From the NCBI GenBank assembly GCA_002509495.1, contig DAEV01000029.1, positions 26,529 through 35,510 on the forward strand: a stretch of 8,982 bases of DNA, read 5' to 3'. Positions 1 through 5,516 of this stretch are shown here, in pieces. Below the pieces are notes generated by a model. The model saw only the letters and a program-made list of their open reading frames with translations, was not told the origin of the DNA and did no database searches. Numbering within the stretch: position 1 is the first letter of the stretch; every line of letters begins with the position of its first letter. This DNA is from Methanolinea sp. UBA473 (GTDB lineage Archaea; Halobacteriota; Methanomicrobia; Methanomicrobiales; Methanospirillaceae). Position numbers and translations under genes: made by a program.

Positions 1-140
1 GGTTTCGTCGTGGGCATGGTGAATACCCCGTCGTAAGTCTTCCCGAATGAGGGGGTAAGGTTTTCATAACTCGCAGAAGCGGACGAGACAAGGAGCAGGA
101 GCACAAACATCCCGATCACGAGATAACAGATCTTCCTCAT
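1..140 (-). CDS. Secreted or membrane-anchored protein, N-terminal 46 residues only
   Basis: The gene starts at ATG 140 and runs off the left edge, so only the first 46 codons are visible. Residues 1-24 form a classical signal peptide: MRK, a hydrophobic core (about residues 6-18, rich in Leu and Val) and an Ala-Ser-Ala cleavage site before SYENL. The mature part seen (SYENLTPSFGKTYDGVFTMP) has no motif I recognise. The start is well supported: GGAGG lies at 146-150 with a 5-nt gap, and a TATA-like element lies at 176-184. The protein is therefore probably exported and acts at the cell surface or in the envelope. Its function cannot be told from this fragment. Confidence 0.8.
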   Translation of the reverse strand, partial: MRKICYLVIGMFVLLLLVSSASASYENLTPSFGKTYDGVFTMPTTK

Positions 141-175
141 AATTTCCTCCAATGATATAGCCTTATCCTGCTCAA

Positions 176-184
176 TATTTATAG
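176..184 (-). promoter_or_regulatory. TATA box of the secreted-protein gene
   Basis: Read on the minus strand this is CTATAAATA, close to the archaeal TATA consensus. Its centre is about 40 nt before ATG 140. A start site about 26 nt downstream would leave a leader of roughly 14 nt that still carries the GGAGG at 146-150. Confidence 0.55.
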
Positions 185-201
185 ATTGCCTCTCATCCGT
201 C

Positions 202-209
202 TTATAAAT
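202..209 (+). promoter_or_regulatory. TATA box of the 79-residue gene
   Basis: The sequence TTATAAAT lies about 56 nt before ATG 262. A transcript starting near 231 would have a leader of about 31 nt containing AGGGAG (251-256). Together with the minus-strand TATA at 176-184 it forms a compact divergent promoter region. Confidence 0.5.
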
Positions 210-261
210 GCAGATGAATATGGCTTTGTTTAAGAGTTTCAAGTCGTTTTAGGGAGATTTT

Positions 262-501
262 ATGTGCAGGGAACAACCAGTACTTTCTCTAACGAACCGT
301 ATGACTGAAAAAGTGAGAGTGCCCGCTAAGGTGTACAAGGAACTGGTCGCGATCAACCGGGAAATCCACTACACGCTGGACTTCTCCCAGGTGATTCGGA
401 AGGCAGATGACAACGGCTATATCCACGCGGCGGAATGGCTCCGGAATAACGAGGATCTGTATCGGAGGGGCTTTGCCCGGGGCTTCGAACCGGATTCCTG
501 A
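262..501 (+). CDS. Small conserved-type hypothetical protein, 79 residues
   Basis: ATG 262 is chosen because AGGGAG (251-256) sits 5 nt upstream. The internal ATG at 301 would give a 66-residue protein that begins MTEKVRVPAK, but it has no ribosome binding site. From residue 14 the protein shows a short basic beta-strand-like stretch (EKVRVPAKVYKEL), then alternating helices ending in a charged region (AEWLRNNEDLYRRGFARGF). The strand-then-helix opening is reminiscent of ribbon-helix-helix proteins, but I cannot align it with that fold with confidence. There is no signal peptide or membrane segment, so it should be cytosolic. It has its own TATA box and no toxin-like partner downstream. Function is unknown. 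Confidence 0.65.
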   Translation: MCREQPVLSLTNRMTEKVRVPAKVYKELVAINREIHYTLDFSQVIRKADDNGYIHAAEWLRNNEDLYRRGFARGFEPDS

Positions 502-982
502 ATGATCATACCTGCATTCCGCAAGGATGGCAGGTTCCTGCCCCGTTCGGATGTTACCGGATATGGGGTGAGATCAGAAGGAGAGTTGAGGTTTTCCGTC
601 ACAATCTGATTTCATTTTCCTCGATCAGGAACCCTGCAGGCATTCTCGTCCGTAGGATCGTGATCCTGCGTTTCCCGGCGGATGAGAGGATCATGTATGC
701 AGGATGTTCCATGGGCCCCTGGTTATCGACGGTTGTCTCATCACCGGGCATCCCCGGAATTCCTCCGGAATTGACGGGATTTGTCCATCCCTGCAGCCTC
801 CGACGCCCCGGCTTATGAATACTGGGAAGGGTATCGGATGACCTTTTTCGGGCATGAGGAGCCTTCTTTCAAAGGATATTACGATTCGCCGGGAGATTTC
901 CCTCAGGCATGCATGAAAAAGCAGGATCAGGAGCGAAAGGATAGGAAAGGGGCGGGAAACCCCTGTACAGGATCCCCGGGAA
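502..982. other. 481-nt stretch without a convincing gene; broken forward-frame fragments
   Basis: No frame is open throughout. An ATG at 502 directly abuts the TGA of the previous gene and opens 35 codons (to 609). The next forward frame is open from 603 to about 815 and contains ERIMYAGCSMGPWLSTVVSS. A third forward frame is open at 781-990 from a TTG with no ribosome binding site and contains YEYWEGYRMTFFGHEEPSFK. The protein-like composition in successive frames would fit a gene decayed by frameshifts, but I recognise no family and chance is also possible. A short dyad (AGGATC-GT-GATCCT) lies at 654-667. The minus strand shows nothing better. Confidence 0.35.
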
Positions 983-1180
983 TCAGGTAAAGGGACTCCG
1001 ATCGTAGATATACCACAGGTCTTCCCCGCGGTCTTCCATCAGGTACCGTATTCTTCCACACCGGTTGCACCGGACAGTGATCTTCCTTGGGATCTTGCTG
1101 TCCTCGGGGTCCAACTCCATGGAGATCGTGTAATGGGTGATCCCGCAGCCGCAGGTGACCGAGTATTCCTCCATGACCAT
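983..1180 (-). CDS. Small zinc-ribbon-like protein, 65 residues
   Basis: With ATG 1180 as start the protein is 65 residues. It has two Cys pairs, Cys10-Gly-Cys12 and Cys38-Asn-Arg-Cys41, about 25 residues apart, which is the layout of a zinc ribbon. Beta-rich segments surround them, and the tail is acidic and aromatic (GEDLWYIYDRSPFT). The frame stays open up to a TTG at 1273 (96 residues), but that start has no ribosome binding site. A GGAAG lies 5 nt before ATG 1180, and a TATA-like element centred near 1213 predicts a short leader to 1180. ATG 1174 is also possible. Binding of nucleic acid or protein by a metal-stabilised fold is an inference; no family name is assigned. Confidence 0.6.
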   Translation of the reverse strand: MVMEEYSVTCGCGITHYTISMELDPEDSKIPRKITVRCNRCGRIRYLMEDRGEDLWYIYDRSPFT

Positions 1181-1207
1181 GTATTCTTCCGTTGTGCAGA
1201 TAAGAGG

Positions 1208-1218
1208 AAATAAATACC
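1208..1218. promoter_or_regulatory. AT-rich TATA-like element between divergent genes
   Basis: The plus strand reads AAATAAATACC and the minus strand GGTATTTATTT. On the minus strand it sits about 33 nt before ATG 1180, the normal position for a nearly leaderless transcript of the zinc-ribbon gene. It could also serve the ligase, leaving a leader of about 65 nt. Confidence 0.4.
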
Positions 1219-1303
1219 GTTTTTTCTCCAGGGCAGGACCCTGGTCGCTCAATATCTCGCCTTTTCCCGGCAATCAGGAAGGACGATCCCGTCCGCGAGG
1301 AGC

Positions 1304-2299
1304 ATGATACCGGAATTGTTTTCACGTACTCCCCCGATTACACATCCATATCCAATGGATTTCATTCGTCCCATGCTGGCGGTGACCGGCCAGCCATTTT
1401 CCCGTAAAGACTGGATATTTGAGCCGAAATTTGACGGCATCAGGTGTATTGCCCACAGGCACCGCGGCAGGACGTTCCTGCAAAACCGTCGCCTGTCCGA
1501 TATCACGGTAAAGTATCCCGAGATCGTGAACGGTCTCCGGGTTGCCGCCCCGGCAGACTGCATTCTTGATGGGGAGCTCGTGATATTCCGGGGAGGTAAG
1601 CCGCTCATCTCTGCGCTCCAGTCGAGGGAATCGCAGGACGACCGGTTCAAAATCGGGCTCCTCGCCCGGTCACTGCCTGCCTCCTTTATCCTGTTCGATA
1701 TCCTCTGCCTGGAGGGAAAACCGCTGGAGGAGAGGCCTCTGGCGGAACGAAAGGAGATCCTTTCCGGCTTGATTGCACAGGGATCCGGGGTATATGTCAC
1801 CGATTACATCCCTACAAAGGGGGAAGATTATTACAAAGCTTCGATCGCGCTCGGATTTGAAGGGGTAGTGGGCAAGCGGATGGACTCCCTCTACAGGCCC
1901 GGAATAAGGAGCCCGGACTGGGTGAAATGCACAAAGATCCTTACCGTTGATCTTGTGGTCGGAGGCTTCACGCATGGGAGCGGGGCGAGAGGTTCCACGT
2001 TCGGCGCCCTTTTACTGGGCGGATACAATCCAGGCGGACAGTTTGTCTACGTAACAAAGGTAGGGTCCGGATTTTCGGAGGATGTCCAATCGACCATCGT
2101 GACAAGCCTGGAAAGGAGACCGGATACCCCCTTTGCAGGTTCTCCTGGAAATGCCGGGGTAACCTGGGTGAAACCCACCCTTGTCGTCGAAGTGCGGGCC
2201 CAGGAGATCACTCCTGCGGGGAGTCTCCGGGCTCCGCGGTTCGTGCGGATCAGGCCGGACAAGGATCCCCTGGAGTGCCTTCTCCCGAAAACGGGCTAG
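1304..2299 (+). CDS. ATP-dependent DNA ligase, LigD-type minimal ligase (331 residues)
   Basis: This should seal nicks in DNA by the ATP-dependent route: a lysine takes up AMP, passes it to the 5' phosphate, and the 3' hydroxyl then attacks. The adenylation domain spans about residues 19-212. Motif I is K42-F-D-G-I-R47, with K42 the predicted nucleophile. Motif III-like D89-G-E91, FILFDIL (128-134) and motif IV E186-G-V-V-G-K191-R follow. Motif V is W206-V-K208-C-T-K211, where the usual second Lys of WxKxK is shifted by one. An OB-fold domain follows (about 213-325), ending with a WVKP...VVEVR and PRFVRIRPDKDP pattern typical of the ligase part of LigD. At 331 residues it is far shorter than the replicative archaeal ligase (about 550-600), so it is probably a repair paralogue. 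No Ku, polymerase or phosphoesterase gene is in the window. ATG 1304 has GAGGAG only 1 nt upstream. ATG 1355 (MDFIRPMLA) fits the family's usual N-terminus, so the start is uncertain. Confidence 0.92.
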   Translation: MIPELFSRTPPITHPYPMDFIRPMLAVTGQPFSRKDWIFEPKFDGIRCIAHRHRGRTFLQNRRLSDITVKYPEIVNGLRVAAPADCILDGELVIFRGGKPLISALQSRESQDDRFKIGLLARSLPASFILFDILCLEGKPLEERPLAERKEILSGLIAQGSGVYVTDYIPTKGEDYYKASIALGFEGVVGKRMDSLYRPGIRSPDWVKCTKILTVDLVVGGFTHGSGARGSTFGALLLGGYNPGGQFVYVTKVGSGFSEDVQSTIVTSLERRPDTPFAGSPGNAGVTWVKPTLVVEVRAQEITPAGSLRAPRFVRIRPDKDPLECLLPKTG

Positions 2300-2835
2300 A
2301 CCGGACCGAATACCCCAGGGATGAGGTTGAGGGTGATAAGAGCAACGATAATTGCTGATGCCAGGAATCCGGCAAACATGACCACGATCGCTTCCCCTTT
2401 TCTCCATCCGATAATCCATGCTGCGGCCGGGCAGACATAGAACCCGGCAACGGCCATGCCAGGCACGAGGGCGAGGATTCCATATCTCCTGAGCCCGCGG
2501 GTAATCCGGATACCTTCCACGCGTGCCAGAAATGCCCGGATCTTCTCCGACCTGAAGGAAAGCAGATCGAAGATCTCATACGAAGTAAGGAGGACTCCCA
2601 GGCAAACGAGGCTGATCACTGCCATGGAGAAAAGGAGATCCAGGCCCATCGCCAAGGCAGGAGCGATCGCCCCGTATTCGATGACAAATGCGGCCCCGAT
2701 CAGGACAAGGGCAGACGGGGCCGGAACCCCGAGAAGCAGGGAAAGAGTAAGAGGCAGAACCAGAAAAAAAATTGCCGGATTGAGAACAAGACCGGCCAGG
2801 TGCCTCCGGGTCAGCGTCTCCTGATCCTCATTCAA
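2296..2835 (-). CDS. Integral membrane protein, COG2426 / putative small multidrug export family
   Basis: This 179-residue protein has about five hydrophobic segments (roughly residues 17-36, 40-63, 66-90, 117-142 and 147-172). A charged cytosol-type loop at 94-116 contains RSEKIRAFLARVEG. The C-terminal half, with RRYGILALVPGMAVAGFYVC, a following AAWIIGW, a basic turn and a last long helix, resembles the COG2426/PF06695 family. That family is annotated as small multidrug export proteins, but its substrate is not established. The start is TTG 2835, unusual but strongly supported by GGAGGG at 2843-2848 with a 7-nt gap; no in-frame ATG lies near. Its TAG stop overlaps the stop of the convergent ligase gene. 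Confidence 0.8.
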   Translation of the reverse strand: MNEDQETLTRRHLAGLVLNPAIFFLVLPLTLSLLLGVPAPSALVLIGAAFVIEYGAIAPALAMGLDLLFSMAVISLVCLGVLLTSYEIFDLLSFRSEKIRAFLARVEGIRITRGLRRYGILALVPGMAVAGFYVCPAAAWIIGWRKGEAIVVMFAGFLASAIIVALITLNLIPGVFGPV

Positions 2836-2842
2836 CGTGAAA

Positions 2843-2850
2843 CCCTCCTT
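2843..2850 (-). promoter_or_regulatory. Strong ribosome binding site that decides a TTG start
   Basis: The minus strand reads AAGGAGGG, followed by 7 nt and then TTG 2835. This is one of the best Shine-Dalgarno matches in the window. It supports translation from TTG rather than from the out-of-frame ATG at 2831. Confidence 0.75.
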
Positions 2851-2900
2851 TCACTTTTTTCTGGCGGGAGACCTCAATAACTCTTCTTCTCTGTTCACCT

Positions 2901-2950
2901 TGACCGGGATTGGTCAGAATCCACGCAGTATTTAATGTACGATCGCGTAC
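2901..2950 (+). promoter_or_regulatory. Promoter with TATA box and two flanking dyads
   Basis: TATTTAAT at 2929-2936 is a good archaeal TATA box for the gene starting at 3012, giving a leader of about 50 nt. Just upstream lies an inverted repeat TGACC-N6-GGTCA (2901-2916). Directly downstream lies GTACG-ATCG-CGTAC (2937-2950), between TATA and the predicted start site. Both positions are typical for binding of an activator or repressor, but no regulator is known here. Confidence 0.4.
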
Positions 2951-3011
2951 CAGGATCCATCAGACCGGTGTCCCGTCTGTTTGTCGGACGGATATCCTGG
3001 CGGTGATTGCC

Positions 3012-3335
3012 ATGGAGCAGAAGAGCGGCAAGTTTGTGAAAGGAGTATGGGTTGAGGAGAAAGTTCCCCCTGTCCAGGAAACGAAGGAAGAAGAACCGAT
3101 GGAAAAGCGGATCGAGCTGGTCACATCCCAGGTCTCGACCTCCCTCTCCCAGCTGGTGGGTCTTGCCAGGGACCTGATCGCAACACCCGAAGGAAGGGCG
3201 CACATCCAGAAGAAGATCGACCTGGCAGGTGCCCAGATCGATGCCGCAATTCGGGAAGTTCTGGAAAATGAGCAGGAAACCGCCAAAGAGGGCGGCGGAA
3301 TCCCCGGCAAAGAGGAGGGGGAGAAGAAGCCCTGA
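3012..3335 (+). CDS. Charged helical hypothetical protein, 107 residues
   Basis: ATG 3012 is chosen because GGTGAT (3002-3007), a match to the anti-Shine-Dalgarno sequence, lies 4 nt upstream. The frame opens earlier at 2910, but that would place the promoter inside the gene and the extra residues look non-coding. The protein begins with MEQKSGKFVKGVWVEEKVPP, then an acidic linker, then an amphipathic helical region (about 29-92). The end is Gly, Glu and Lys rich (GGGIPGKEEGEKKP). There is no signal peptide, Cys or membrane segment, so it is probably a soluble cytosolic protein that may form a coiled coil. I do not recognise a characterised family. It converges on the lipoprotein gene with only 36 nt between the stops. 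Confidence 0.72.
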   Translation: MEQKSGKFVKGVWVEEKVPPVQETKEEEPMEKRIELVTSQVSTSLSQLVGLARDLIATPEGRAHIQKKIDLAGAQIDAAIREVLENEQETAKEGGGIPGKEEGEKKP

Positions 3336-3371
3336 AAACCTACTCTCCATCCCTGTTGCAGCGATCGTTGT

Positions 3372-3845
3372 TCAGCGCGTCGGGTTGATCGGCTGGAAGG
3401 GCATATCCTGGTCGATCACCTTATATCGGACCCCATTGTCGATTGTCACGTATACCATTACCCGGTCGGTCCTCGTGGTGCCTGGAAGAACGATCTCCGA
3501 CCCGATCTGGGGAGTATCCACCGATCCTGACACCTCTTTTCCATCTGAACGGATGACAACTGCCTGCATCGTCTCCACGAATGCCAGGCCCTGTCCCCCG
3601 CGGAACGTCACCGTGATCGATGGATCGGTCGCGATCGTGTTCTTGGTCACCTGAACACTCACCGAGTACACTGCCGGGATGACATCGGTAGGTTCCGGAA
3701 CGAGGGAGAACGAAGGCGTCGGAACCGGAGTAGGGGATACCGGTGTCTGGGTAGCGGGGATAGTCGAGGGATACCCGGTGCATGCGGCGGCCAGGATGGC
3801 TGCGAACAGGAGAACGATAAGGAGAATCGCCTTATGCATACTCAT
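3372..3845 (-). CDS. Secreted lipoprotein with Thr/Pro-rich linker, 157 residues
   Basis: Residues 1-22 are a lipoprotein-type signal: Met-Ser-Met-His-Lys, a Leu/Ile/Ala core and the lipobox LAAAC with Cys22 as the predicted lipid-attached residue. A low-complexity linker follows (about 23-50; SPTPVPTPSF), which is typical of archaeal surface proteins. The remaining part (about 55-157) is rich in Val and Thr and looks like a beta-sandwich domain (VSVQVTKNTIATDPSITVTF). It should be exported and tethered outside the membrane. Its role is unknown. A TATA-like element at 3863-3870 lies only about 20 nt before ATG 3845, so the transcript is probably leaderless, starting at ATG 3845 or ATG 3839. 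No strong ribosome binding site is present, which agrees with this. Confidence 0.83.
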   Translation of the reverse strand: MSMHKAILLIVLLFAAILAAACTGYPSTIPATQTPVSPTPVPTPSFSLVPEPTDVIPAVYSVSVQVTKNTIATDPSITVTFRGGQGLAFVETMQAVVIRSDGKEVSGSVDTPQIGSEIVLPGTTRTDRVMVYVTIDNGVRYKVIDQDMPFQPINPTR

Positions 3846-3862
3846 CTCATCGTGCTGGGATG

Positions 3863-3870
3863 ATATATAT
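3863..3870 (-). promoter_or_regulatory. TATA box placing the lipoprotein start as leaderless
   Basis: ATATATAT is self-complementary. On the minus strand a start site about 26 nt from its centre falls near 3841, at the first codons of the lipoprotein gene. Because it is symmetric it could also fire on the plus strand, toward the hairpin at 3962-3998. Confidence 0.5.
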
Positions 3871-3961
3871 GATCTCCAATTCCCTCGGATTCTGGGGAAC
3901 CCTTCTCCCGTCCGAATCCCCCTGAAAACGGGTCACATTCTCCCTCCATGGATCTAACCAA

Positions 3962-3998
3962 GGAGAGATCGAGGGAGGGGTCCCTGTCTCCTTTTTTT
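3962..3998 (+). terminator. Hairpin followed by T7, plus strand
   Basis: The plus strand has GGAGA (3962-3966) pairing with TCTCC (3987-3991), and inside it AGGGA (3972-3976) pairing with TCCCT (3981-3985). Seven T residues follow (3992-3998). It looks like an intrinsic terminator for plus-strand transcription, yet both flanking genes are on the minus strand. The T tract overlaps the last codon of the UPF0316 gene, read as A's on that strand. Confidence 0.4.
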
Positions 3999-4590
3999 AC
4001 CTCCCCACCAACCGGCGGAAAAATGAGTCCTGCGCCCTGAAAAACAGGGGACGATCTTCTCCCACGGAACGAATATCTTCGATTGAGAAGATCGCTTCAG
4101 GATAATCGTTTTTCAGGATCAGGACGAGATCGTCCATCACCCGCCTTGGAACCAGAACCAGGAGAACCGAGACCGGGGTACCAAAGGAGCCGGACCCTTC
4201 CAGGCGGGTAACACCGTATCCGTGCTCCCTGAGCTGCTGGATCAGGGATTCAGGATCTTCCCGGACGATGATGCGGACGATGGCATTCCCCACCTTGAGC
4301 CGGTCTTCGATGTCGAGCCCCAGGATTGTTCCGATTGCATACCCGGCGATATATGCGATAATGCCGGGAATATTGGAGAGATTCGTGATAACGAGCCCGG
4401 TGGACAGGAGCCAGACAGCCATCTCCCCGGTTCCGAGGCCGGCAGCCAGGTATTTATATCCCCTGTTCACGTACAGCTGTCGTACCGTCTTTAAGCTGGT
4501 CTCTCCAATACGGGCGATAAGGATGATACAGGCAAGGATTAATGGATCGGGAGTCATGGACCCACTCACTCCGTCTATGCTCTCGATCAT
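3997..4590 (-). CDS. UPF0316 membrane protein (DUF5698 plus DUF2179)
   Basis: The 197-residue protein matches the UPF0316 layout. The N-terminal membrane domain (about residues 15-105) has the signature ARIGETSLKTVRQLYVNRG followed by KYLAAGLGTGEMAVWL, and a later helix ending in GLDIEDRLKVGNAIVRII. The C-terminal soluble DUF2179 part (about 113-171) is YGVTRLEGSGSFG...VLLVLVPRR..., the fold seen in several bacterial membrane proteins. About three membrane helices are visible. The family has no established function; a regulatory or ligand-sensing role for DUF2179 is a guess. ATG 4590 has GGAGG 12 nt upstream, rather far. ATG 4557 (MTPDPLILAC) matches the family's usual N-terminus better. It is divergent from the RNase III gene. 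Confidence 0.85.
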   Translation of the reverse strand: MIESIDGVSGSMTPDPLILACIILIARIGETSLKTVRQLYVNRGYKYLAAGLGTGEMAVWLLSTGLVITNLSNIPGIIAYIAGYAIGTILGLDIEDRLKVGNAIVRIIVREDPESLIQQLREHGYGVTRLEGSGSFGTPVSVLLVLVPRRVMDDLVLILKNDYPEAIFSIEDIRSVGEDRPLFFRAQDSFFRRLVGR

Positions 4591-4646
4591 TCTATGATGT
4601 GTCCTCCCATTTAATCCAGTGAGTTCTCGATCCGGAACAATCCGCC

Positions 4647-4654
4647 TTTATTAG
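4647..4654. promoter_or_regulatory. Shared TATA-like element between UPF0316 and rnc
   Basis: The plus strand reads TTTATTAG and the minus strand CTAATAAA. Its centre is about 59 nt from each start codon (4709 plus, 4590 minus), so either direction would give a leader of about 33 nt carrying that gene's GGAG-type site. A second minus-strand candidate, ATTAAAT, lies at 4609-4615 and would make the UPF0316 transcript nearly leaderless. Confidence 0.4.
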
Positions 4655-4708
4655 TGTGCCAGGGAAACTGGCAGGATAGGATCAGGCAGCGAAGATGTAG
4701 GAGATGGC

Positions 4709-5464
4709 ATGAATCCGGGAGAGAAAAGAGACGTTTCGATCGGAGGCGATCGCCGAGCACCCCCTCGCCGCGAGGTGCTTGCCTTATTCCTGGCAAGACA
4801 TGAGATCGGAAGGACTCATCCCACTCCAGAGGCCCTGGACAGGTACAATGCCGCGCTGACCCACAGATCTTTTGTCAGGGAAAACGGGGAGGAGTCCGAT
4901 GCCGATGAGACCGATTACGAACGTCTGGAATTCCTCGGGGACCGGGTGTTGAACCTTATCGTGGCCGAACATCTCTTCCGGGATGGCCGTGAAACAGAGG
5001 GAACCATGACCTCCCGGATGGAAGCCGTGAAGAACCAGCACCTGGGAGCCATAGTTCCCGCTCTCGGGATTGGATTCGAGGATCTGGTGAGAGTTGGCAG
5101 GAACCAGGTGAAGAATTCACGGATCCTGGCGGGTGCATTCGAGGCATTCGTAGGAGCTCTTTATCTCGACGCGGGAATGATGAAAACAAAAACCGTTGTC
5201 TGGGATCTGATCGGCGAAGAGATCCTGTCATTCAACCCGGACCGCAACTATAAAAAAATCCTTCAGGAAAAGATACAGCAGGAGGACCATACCATCCCGG
5301 CGTACCGCCTATCCGGGAAAGAGGGGCTCGATCACCTTCCCCTCTTCACATTCGAGGTTCTCGTGGGGGGACACGTCCTGGGTAGGGGAAAGGGGAAGTG
5401 TAAGGCAGAAGCCACCCAGGAAGCAGCAAGGGACGCTCTCAGTAAACTTTCCCGGGCCTATTGA
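4709..5464 (+). CDS. rnc: Ribonuclease III, with an altered second catalytic motif
   Basis: RNase III cuts double-stranded RNA in a metal-dependent way as a dimer. Residues 1-20 are a charged extension. The RNase III domain (about 21-172) carries the signature E71-R-L-E74-F-L-G-D78, matching E. coli E38, E41 and D45. The second motif reads ILAG142-AFE145-AFVGALYLDAG. E145 matches E. coli E117, but the position of D114 is Gly (codon GGT, 5132-5134). The double-stranded RNA binding domain (about 180-251) ends in GRGKGKCKAEATQEAARDAL, the usual basic helix. Length (251) is normal for the bacterial enzyme. ATG 4709 has AGGAG (4699-4703) 5 nt upstream. RNase III is uncommon in archaea, so horizontal acquisition from bacteria is possible. 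The enzyme may have weakened or metal-sensitive cleavage, or act mainly by binding RNA. Confidence 0.93.
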   Translation: MNPGEKRDVSIGGDRRAPPRREVLALFLARHEIGRTHPTPEALDRYNAALTHRSFVRENGEESDADETDYERLEFLGDRVLNLIVAEHLFRDGRETEGTMTSRMEAVKNQHLGAIVPALGIGFEDLVRVGRNQVKNSRILAGAFEAFVGALYLDAGMMKTKTVVWDLIGEEILSFNPDRNYKKILQEKIQQEDHTIPAYRLSGKEGLDHLPLFTFEVLVGGHVLGRGKGKCKAEATQEAARDALSKLSRAY

Positions 5465-5516
5465 ACCGGAATCAGGATTGATGATCCGAACTACCAGGAA
5501 TTTCAATGACCGCGCG

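Noticed and set aside
502..609. 35-codon open frame directly after the first small gene (TGA-ATG junction)
   Set aside because: The spacing suggests coupling, but it has no ribosome binding site of its own and no recognisable features. I keep it only as part of the broken region.
1249..1800. Minus-strand open frame of 183 residues opposite the ligase
   Set aside because: It lies antisense to the conserved adenylation domain, has low-complexity Ser/Arg composition and matches no known protein pattern.
2910..3011. Upstream start at 2910 for the 107-residue protein
   Set aside because: It would put the TATA box and both dyads inside the gene, has no ribosome binding site, and the added residues look unlike the rest of the protein.
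3679..3957. Plus-strand open frame opposite the lipoprotein gene
   Set aside because: It mirrors the signal peptide and Thr/Pro linker of a clear lipoprotein, and no ribosome binding site precedes it.
5474..5487. Possible terminator hairpin after rnc (GGAT-TGATG-ATCC)
   Set aside because: The stem is only four pairs and no T tract follows.
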